This document shows positions 6,354 to 11,446 of a stretch of DNA of 13,370 bases, one piece after another. A program made the position numbers and the translations under genes. This stretch comes from Pseudomonadota bacterium (GTDB lineage Bacteria; Pseudomonadota; Gammaproteobacteria; Steroidobacterales; Steroidobacteraceae), in NCBI GenBank assembly GCA_021838065.1, contig JAKCEJ010000040.1, forward strand, positions 1 to 13,370, read 5' to 3'. Every line of letters starts with the position of its first letter. Positions within the stretch are counted from its first letter, which is position 1. The notes beneath the pieces are model-generated. The model was not told where the DNA came from. It was given only the letters and a program-made list of their open reading frames with translations, and did not search any database.

Positions 6354-7522
6354 GCGCCGATGTCCGTCAGCGCCTGGTACAGCAGCTGCACGTGCGTCTC
6401 CTGGAGGATGAACGGCGGCAGCAGCCGCACGATGTCCGGATCGCTCGCGGTGCCGGTGAGGATGCCGCGGCGCAGCAGCTCGGCCTGGACCTGCTTCGCC
6501 GGCCGGCGGGTGCGCAGTCCGAGCAGGAAACCCTCGCCCTGCACCGCGCTCACCGGTCCGGTGAGACAGGTGCGCCGGATGTGGGCCGACACGCGCCGCA
6601 CGTTCTCGAGCAGCCGCCCCGACTCGATGGCCTCGATCGTGGCGAGCAGCGCCGCGCACGCCATCGGGCCGCCGCCATAGGTGGTGCCGAGAAGGCCGGT
6701 CTTCAGCGTGGCAGACACCTTGGCCGAGGTGAGCAGGGCGGCGACGGGGAACCCGTTGCCGAGCGCCTTGGCCGTCGTGAGCATGTCGGGCATCACGCCA
6801 TAGAGCCCGGCGGCGTACGGCGCGCCCACCCGGCCGAAACCGCACTGTACCTCGTCGAAGATCAACAGTGCGCCGACCTCATCGCAGCGTTCGCGCAGCG
6901 CGGCGAGATACGGCGCGCCGAGATCCACCGCGCCGGCGAGTCCCTGCACGGGCTCGACGATGACCGCGGCAGTCCGCTCGCTCACCTGGGCGGCCAGCGC
7001 ATCGAGGTCGCTGCGCGGCAGGAAGCTCACGTCGAACGGCGTGCGCGGAAAGCCATACCAGGCCTGCGAGCCCCAGGTGACCGCCGAGGCCGCCGCGGTG
7101 CGCCCGTGAAAGGCGCCCTCGAGCGCCGCCACGTGCGGCCGCCCCGTCATGCGCAGCGCGAGGCGCAGCGCGTTCTCGTTGGCCTCGGCGCCGCTGTTGA
7201 CCAGGAACACGCTGGCGAAATCCAGTTGCGAGAAGGCCAGCAACCGCTGGGCGGCCTGCGTGCGCACGCTCATGGGCAGCGCGTTGGTCTGGAACTGGCA
7301 CGCGCGCGCCTGCGCCGCGAGCGCGTCGGTCCAGCCGGGATGGGCATAGCCGAGCGCTGCGACCGCATGCCCGCCATACAGATCGAGCACCCGCTCGCCC
7401 TGCGGATTGATGAGCCAAACGCCCTCCGCGCGGGCGACCTCGAACGGGTACTGGGCGTAGACGGGCGCCAGGGCATCGCTCGGCGGCGCCGGCGTGACTG
7501 ACACGGTCGGGGTTGCGTTCAT
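6350..7522 (-). CDS. argD: Acetylornithine (N-acylornithine) aminotransferase
   Basis: PLP-dependent class-III aminotransferase that converts N-acylglutamate semialdehyde to N-acylornithine with glutamate as amino donor. The 390-residue length is normal. Visible motifs are NSGAEANENALRLA (109-122), the FHGRT loop (138-142), the cofactor-binding Asp223 in IFDEVQCGFGR, the PLP Schiff-base Lys252 in TTAKALGNGFPVAA, and GTTYGGGPMACAA. Start: ATG at 7522, 11 bases after the argC stop, with only a weak GCGAG ribosome-binding site 5 bases upstream. The first 18 residues are Pro/Thr/Ala-rich and poorly structured before QYPFEVARAEG, where conservation begins. Its stop overlaps the argF' start. These enzymes often accept acetyl-, succinyl- and diaminopimelate-type substrates, so it does not settle which acyl group the pathway uses, and it could also serve in lysine synthesis. 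Confidence 0.95.
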   Translation of the reverse strand: MNATPTVSVTPAPPSDALAPVYAQYPFEVARAEGVWLINPQGERVLDLYGGHAVAALGYAHPGWTDALAAQARACQFQTNALPMSVRTQAAQRLLAFSQLDFASVFLVNSGAEANENALRLALRMTGRPHVAALEGAFHGRTAAASAVTWGSQAWYGFPRTPFDVSFLPRSDLDALAAQVSERTAAVIVEPVQGLAGAVDLGAPYLAALRERCDEVGALLIFDEVQCGFGRVGAPYAAGLYGVMPDMLTTAKALGNGFPVAALLTSAKVSATLKTGLLGTTYGGGPMACAALLATIEAIESGRLLENVRRVSAHIRRTCLTGPVSAVQGEGFLLGLRTRRPAKQVQAELLRRGILTGTASDPDIVRLLPPFILQETHVQLLYQALTDIGA

Positions 7523-7533
7523 GATCGCTCGCT

Positions 7534-8595
7534 TCAGGTCCAACCTGGGGCCGGCAGCGTGAGGCCGTCCGTCTCGGCCAGGCCGAACATCCGATTCATC
7601 CACTGCACCGCGCCGCCGGCGGCGCCTTTGGTGAGGTTGTCGATGGCGCACATCACCGCCACGGTGCGGCCGTCGCTCACCGCGCCGAGGTGCGCGTAAT
7701 TGCTCGCCGTCACGTCCTTGATGCGCGGCGCAGCGTCCAGCACGCGCACGAAGGGCGCGCGGGCGTAGAACTCGCGCAGCGCGCCGAGCACTTCGGCTGT
7801 CTGGAGCGGCCGCTCGAGCCGCGCCTGCACCGTGACGTGAATGCCGCGGGCGTAGGGTCCGGAGTGCGGGACGAAAGCGAAATCGGCGGCGACACCGCTC
7901 GCATCGCGGGCGCACGCGGCGATCTCCGGCGCATGCCGGTGCGCGAGCGCGCTGTAGGCGTAGAGGTCGCTGTGCCGCAGGGGATGGTGCGTGCCGGAGG
8001 TCGGCTTGCGGCCCGACCCGGTGCTGCCCGTCACGCCCGCGACGAACAGCTGCGGCGGCACCAGGCCGAAGGTGAGCAGCGGCACGCTGGCGAGCAGCAC
8101 CGCCGTGGCAAAACAGCCCGGATGCGCCACGTGCGGCGTCGCGAGCTCGGCCAGATGCTCCGGCAGCGCGCACGTGAATTGATCCAGGCGCCCTGGCGCG
8201 CCGTGCGCATGGGCATAGACCCGTTCGTACTCGCCAGTCGAGCGGTAGCGGAAGTCCGCCGAAATGTCGACCACGCGCGGCGCGGTGCCTGCGGCCCCCG
8301 CGGCCTCGAGCAGCGAGTCGATCAGCTGTGCGGACACCCCGTGCGGCGCGGCGGAGAACACCGCGCAGCGCGGCACGTCCGCCAGCAACGCGCGCAGCTC
8401 GTCCTGAGTCTGGAAGCGCCGGTCGCCATAGGCGCTGGCGAGGTGCGGAAACGCCGCGGCGATCGGCGCGCCGGGCTGGCTCTCCGAGAGGGCCGCGCGC
8501 AGCGCGAAGCGCGGATGCGCCACGAGCAGGCGCAGCAGCTCGCCGGCCACGTAGCCGCTGCCGCCGAGCACGACCGCGGGGATGGGCTCGCTCAT
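7534..8595 (-). CDS. argC: N-acetyl- (N-acyl-) gamma-glutamyl-phosphate reductase
   Basis: NADPH-dependent reduction of N-acylglutamyl phosphate to the semialdehyde. The 353-residue protein opens with the dinucleotide-binding loop VVLGGSGYVAGELLRLL (8-24). The active-site Cys161 sits in AHPGCFATAVLL, followed by GVTGSTGSGRKP (187-198) and the histidine-containing ALAHRHAPEI. The C-terminal dimer and substrate part contains FVPHSGPYARGI and CAIDNLTKGAAGGAVQ, both typical of ArgC. Start: ATG at 8595, whose ATGA overlaps the stop of the preceding P-loop gene, giving a product that begins MSEPIPAVVLGGSGY. The sequence upstream is only G-rich, so translation probably depends on re-initiation. Its stop lies 11 bases before argD. 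Confidence 0.96.
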   Translation of the reverse strand: MSEPIPAVVLGGSGYVAGELLRLLVAHPRFALRAALSESQPGAPIAAAFPHLASAYGDRRFQTQDELRALLADVPRCAVFSAAPHGVSAQLIDSLLEAAGAAGTAPRVVDISADFRYRSTGEYERVYAHAHGAPGRLDQFTCALPEHLAELATPHVAHPGCFATAVLLASVPLLTFGLVPPQLFVAGVTGSTGSGRKPTSGTHHPLRHSDLYAYSALAHRHAPEIAACARDASGVAADFAFVPHSGPYARGIHVTVQARLERPLQTAEVLGALREFYARAPFVRVLDAAPRIKDVTASNYAHLGAVSDGRTVAVMCAIDNLTKGAAGGAVQWMNRMFGLAETDGLTLPAPGWT

Positions 8596-9668
8596 GCCCG
8601 CGCCCCGCCCGTCAGTCCGACGGCTTGCATGACGTGATCGCCGAGGGAGGCGCCGTTGCTGATGGCGTTGAACGCCGGGACTTTCAGCTGCTCGGTGATC
8701 AGATCGATGCCCACCTGATTGTCGGTGGCGGGCCCGGTGACCACGCACGGCTCAATGCCGAAGCGCTCGCGCAAGAGCTTCACGCCGCCCCAGGCGGCCA
8801 CCGGATCGTTGGCCGAGAGCGCAACCCCGGTGAGCACGGCGCGGATGTCGGCGCACTCGAGAATGGCGTCCACGCCGTAGGTTCCGAGTATGCCGTCGCC
8901 CAGCTCGAACACGATCACGTCCGGCTTGCCCGCGCTGAGCTCGGTCAGCATGGTGCGCGTCAGGGCCGGACCGTTGCGGCGAGTGGTCGTCACCACGCCG
9001 AAATCGGTGAAGATCGCCGAGCGGCGCGCGCCGGCATCCTCCATCGCCATGATGTCACGGCGCAGCGAAACGCCCGTGGCCTTGAACGCATCGACCGTGA
9101 GGCCGCGGTGGCGCATGCGGCTGATCATGGCGCAGGCGGCGGCGGTCTTGCCGGCCTCCATGCAGGTGCCGGCGAGGGCCACCACCGGGACCTGGCGGGT
9201 CTCGAGCGAGGCGGCCTGATCGAGCGGGCGCCGCCCGACGCGCGCCGGCACGCCGATGCGCTCGCCGAGGTACGGAAAGCGCAGCACCACTCCGAGCACG
9301 CGGCAGTCGAACGGCTGGCCCTTGTCGGGATTGATCGAATCGCATGCCCCGAGCACCCCGCCGATGTTGAGCATCTGGATCGTATCGCCGGGCCTGACCG
9401 TCTCGGGGATGTGGCCCGAGTAGCCGAACAGCGCCTTGCGGTGACCGAGCGCGCCGACCACGATGTCGCCCTTGCGCACCTTGGCCATGCGGCCGCTGGT
9501 GAGCTCGAGGGTGTTGTAGGTCGACTTGTTGGTCAGCACCTCGACGATGATCACCACGCCTTCCTCGGCGGGAATGTCAGCGGAGATGCGCACCTCGTGC
9601 GACAGGCCGCAGGCCTGCGCCACGGAGGCGATCTTGTCCACGACCACGCTGCGCATGCCGTTGGTCAT
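8592..9668 (-). CDS. Unassigned P-loop protein of the arginine operon (BioD-like nucleotide-binding domain)
   Basis: A 358-residue protein that I cannot assign to a named enzyme. The C-terminal half (about 160-358) looks like a SIMIBI/BioD-type P-loop domain. It has the P-loop GTCMEAGKT (167-175, compare GTDTEVGKT in dethiobiotin synthetase), then DAFKATG (193-199, compare the KPxxTG block), and a Walker-B-like stretch VIVFELGDGILGTYG (251-265). It ends with NDPVAAWGG and GPATDNQVG. The N-terminal half (about 1-155) is predicted mostly beta, with GDIVVGALGHRKALFGYSG, RPGDTIQMLNIGGVLGACDS and KGQPFDCRVLGVVLRFPY; I do not recognise it. There is no signal peptide or membrane segment. Start: ATG at 9668 with a good AGGAG 7 bases upstream, overlapping the argG stop; its own stop overlaps argC. 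This placement argues for a role in arginine synthesis or its control. A distant DUF1611-like relationship is possible but unproven. Confidence 0.85.
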   Translation of the reverse strand: MTNGMRSVVVDKIASVAQACGLSHEVRISADIPAEEGVVIIVEVLTNKSTYNTLELTSGRMAKVRKGDIVVGALGHRKALFGYSGHIPETVRPGDTIQMLNIGGVLGACDSINPDKGQPFDCRVLGVVLRFPYLGERIGVPARVGRRPLDQAASLETRQVPVVALAGTCMEAGKTAAACAMISRMRHRGLTVDAFKATGVSLRRDIMAMEDAGARRSAIFTDFGVVTTTRRNGPALTRTMLTELSAGKPDVIVFELGDGILGTYGVDAILECADIRAVLTGVALSANDPVAAWGGVKLLRERFGIEPCVVTGPATDNQVGIDLITEQLKVPAFNAISNGASLGDHVMQAVGLTGGARA

Positions 9669-10921
9669 CGGCGCTCTCCTGCGCCCTGCGGCTGGCCATC
9701 GGAAGCGGGCCCGGCGCGGCGGTGGAAGACGCCGGCTAGGGCGACGATCTTGGAGAAGCCGAGCGCATCCTGCGGCGTCCACTCGCCGGCCGCCTCGCCG
9801 TACACACCCTTGGAGGCGCTCATCAGCGAGTAGGGCGACTCGAGGCCCTCGATGAACAGGTTGCCGGGGCGCAGCGCGAAGCGCACGGTGCCGGTCACGC
9901 GCGCCTGCGAAGACACGAGCAGCGCCTCGATGTCGCGGCACACCGGATCGAGCAGCTGGCCCTCGTGCACCAGGTCGCCGTAGGGTTGGGCCACCAGCTC
10001 CTTGATGCGCTGCTGCCGGCCCGTGAGCACGAGCTTCTCGAGCTCGCGGTGCGCGGTCAGCAGCACCTCGGCGGCGGGCGCCTCGAAGGCGACCCGGCCC
10101 TTGGTGCCGATGATGGTATCCCCGAGATGGATGCCGCGGCCGATGCCGAACGGCGCCGCCAGCGATTCCAGCGCCTCGATCAGCGCCACCGGCGCAAGCG
10201 CTCGGCCGTCGAGGCCGACCGGTCGGCCGCGCTCGAACGCGAGCACGTGGGTCTCGCACGCCCGGGGCCGGCTGAAGGCCTCGCGCGTGAGCACCCACGC
10301 CTCATCGGGAATGGTGCCGGAGGAGCTCAGCGTCTCCTTGCCGCCGATGGTCACGCCCCACAAGCCCCGGTTGACCGAGTAGGCCGCGCCGAAGGGCGGC
10401 ACGGGCAGTCCGCGGCTCTCGAGGAAGGAGAGCTCCTCGGGCCGCTTGAACGCCCGGTCGCGCACCGGGGCGAGCACTTCCAGATCCGGCGCCAGGGTGC
10501 GCATGGCGACCTCGAAGCGCACCTGGTCGTTGCCCGCGGCGGTGCAGCCGTGTGCGATCGTGTTGGTGTCGAGCTTGCGCGCCATGTGCGCGATGGTCTG
10601 CGCCTGCATGACACGCTCGGCCCCCACGCACAGCGGATACAGCTGGCCGCGCTTGACGTTGCCCATGATCAGAAAGCGCAGCACCTGCTCGAAATACTCC
10701 GCGCGCGCATCGACCTGGTGATGCGCCACGGCGCCGAGCGCGTGCGCGCGCTCCTTGAGCGCGCGGGCCGCATCGGCATCGATGCCGCCGGTATCGACGG
10801 TGACGGTGATCACCGGACGGTGATAGGTCTCCTTCAGCCACGGCACCAGAAACGAGGTGTCGAGACCGCCGGAATAGGCCAGAACAATGGGCTCGCCGCC
10901 CGCGGTGGAGGCTGTGGACAT
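9665..10921 (-). CDS. argG: Argininosuccinate synthase, Xanthomonas/Bacteroidetes-like type
   Basis: ATP-dependent condensation of citrulline with aspartate to argininosuccinate (AMP and PPi released), cytoplasmic. The PP-loop LAYSGGLDTS lies at 14-23, HGCTAAGNDQVRFE at 124-137, and YSVNRGLWGVTIGGKETL at 181-198. The segment GNVKRGQLYPLCVGAERVMQAQ (87-108) replaces the usual YPL..AL.RPLIA block and is what I associate with the ArgG subclass found beside acyl-ornithine carbamoyltransferases. The length of 418 is slightly more than the 395-405 expected. The last 18 or so residues (RRAGPASDGQPQGAGERR) look unstructured and cover the ribosome-binding site and start of the next gene, so they may be a by-product of the ATGA overlap. 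Start: ATG at 10921, only 3 bases after the argR stop, without a clear ribosome-binding site, so coupled to argR. Confidence 0.96.
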   Translation of the reverse strand: MSTASTAGGEPIVLAYSGGLDTSFLVPWLKETYHRPVITVTVDTGGIDADAARALKERAHALGAVAHHQVDARAEYFEQVLRFLIMGNVKRGQLYPLCVGAERVMQAQTIAHMARKLDTNTIAHGCTAAGNDQVRFEVAMRTLAPDLEVLAPVRDRAFKRPEELSFLESRGLPVPPFGAAYSVNRGLWGVTIGGKETLSSSGTIPDEAWVLTREAFSRPRACETHVLAFERGRPVGLDGRALAPVALIEALESLAAPFGIGRGIHLGDTIIGTKGRVAFEAPAAEVLLTAHRELEKLVLTGRQQRIKELVAQPYGDLVHEGQLLDPVCRDIEALLVSSQARVTGTVRFALRPGNLFIEGLESPYSLMSASKGVYGEAAGEWTPQDALGFSKIVALAGVFHRRAGPASDGQPQGAGERR

Positions 10922-10924
10922 GGC

Positions 10925-11371
10925 TCAGGTCCCGAAGAGTGCCTGCAGCCGCTGGATCAGTTGATCCTGCGCGCGCTGCGAGGCGGTGGCAATGAAGATG
11001 GTGTCATCACCCGAGAGGGTGCCCGACACTTCCGGCCACTCGGCCCGGTCGATCGCGACCGCGACGCTCTGGGCCGCGCCGATCGTGGTCCTGAGGACCG
11101 TGAGCGAGGGTCCGGCGCGCTTCATCCCGCGCACGAACTGCGCGAGCATCGCGAAATCACCCTGGGTGCGCGTGACCTCGTCCGGCGGCAGGACGTAGCG
11201 GCCGCTCGCCTTGAGCACGCCCAGATCGCGCAGGTCGCGGCTGATCGAGGACTGCGTGACGTCGTAGCCGTCCGCGCGCAGCAGGCGCACCAGGTCCTCC
11301 TGGCGGTGCACCACGCCGCTGCGCAGGATGCGCACCACCGCCTGGCGGCGCTCGAGTTGATCGGCGTCCAT
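10925..11371 (-). CDS. argR: Arginine repressor
   Basis: Hexameric arginine-responsive DNA-binding regulator; 148 residues, normal for the family. The N-terminal winged-helix domain (about 5-65) has the recognition motif VTQSSISRDLRDLGVLK (38-54), where the Ser44-Arg45 pair matches the conserved SR of ArgR. The C-terminal oligomerisation and arginine-binding domain (about 75-148) has TIGAAQSVAVAID (96-108) and VSGTLSGDDTIFIAT (115-129), with Asp122/Asp123 at the arginine-contacting position. Start: ATG at 11371. It is the first gene of the arginine operon and lies directly downstream of two ARG-box-like operators that cover its presumed promoter. That points to negative autoregulation and to control of all seven genes behind it. 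The leader from the predicted transcription start to the ATG is about 38 bases. Confidence 0.96.
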   Translation of the reverse strand: MDADQLERRQAVVRILRSGVVHRQEDLVRLLRADGYDVTQSSISRDLRDLGVLKASGRYVLPPDEVTRTQGDFAMLAQFVRGMKRAGPSLTVLRTTIGAAQSVAVAIDRAEWPEVSGTLSGDDTIFIATASQRAQDQLIQRLQALFGT

Positions 11372-11396
11372 GGCGAAGCTCAGCGGGAGCCGGGCG

Positions 11397-11414
11397 TATG
11401 CATAAACATGCGCG
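11397..11414. promoter_or_regulatory. ARG-box-like ArgR operator 1
   Basis: The 18 bases TATGCATAAACATGCGCG contain the perfect dyad GCAT-4-ATGC. The E. coli ARG box is an 18-bp imperfect palindrome built around GAAT-4 weak bases-ATTC. This box matches its geometry, with C for A and G for T at mirrored positions and one non-weak base in the centre. It is 13/18 identical to operator 2. Downstream of or overlapping the predicted transcription start of argR. Confidence 0.72.
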
Positions 11415-11437
11415 AATTGTGCATATTAATTCGCGCA
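11409..11437. repeat. Perfect 10-bp inverted repeat in the argR control region
   Basis: TGCGCGAATT (11409-11418) is repeated as its exact reverse complement AATTCGCGCA (11428-11437) around a 9-base centre. It is centred between the midpoints of the two ARG boxes and partly overlaps both. It could be a second dyad for ArgR, an operator for another factor, or a hairpin ending tamB transcription. No T-run follows on the minus strand, so a classical intrinsic terminator is unlikely. Confidence 0.8.
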
Positions 11438-11443
11438 AGTCAA
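11416..11443 (-). promoter_or_regulatory. Predicted sigma70-type promoter of the argR-argH operon
   Basis: On the minus strand TTGACT (11443-11438; 5/6 match to TTGACA) is followed after 16 bases by CACAAT (11421-11416; 4/6 match to TATAAT). It begins 3 bases after the stop of the TamB-like gene, in the only clearly AT-rich patch of the window. It is overlaid by the ARG-box pair, as expected for ArgR repression by occlusion. The -10 assignment is less sure than the -35. Confidence 0.6.
11418..11435. promoter_or_regulatory. ARG-box-like ArgR operator 2
   Basis: The 18 bases TGTGCATATTAATTCGCG contain GCAT, four weak bases (ATTA) and ATTC, one mismatch from the core of the E. coli ARG-box consensus. 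It is separated from operator 1 by exactly 3 bp (21 bp centre to centre, two helical turns), the classic spacing for one ArgR hexamer on two boxes. It covers part of the -10 and the -35/-10 spacer of the predicted argR promoter. Confidence 0.78.
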
Positions 11444-11446
11444 GGG

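Noticed and set aside
6354..6845. 164-codon upstream extension of the argF' frame
   Set aside because: It overlaps argD out of frame and has no conserved content; the enzyme begins MKRFVDLAELPRE at 6353 with an ATGA junction.
7523..8173. Upstream extension of the argD frame into argC
   Set aside because: Out-of-frame overlap with argC that looks like an Arg-rich shadow; ArgD begins at the ATG at 7522, just after the argC stop.
9669..10298. 210-codon upstream extension of the P-loop gene frame into argG
   Set aside because: Arg/Gly-rich shadow of argG; the ATG at 9668 has a good AGGAG and an ATGA overlap.
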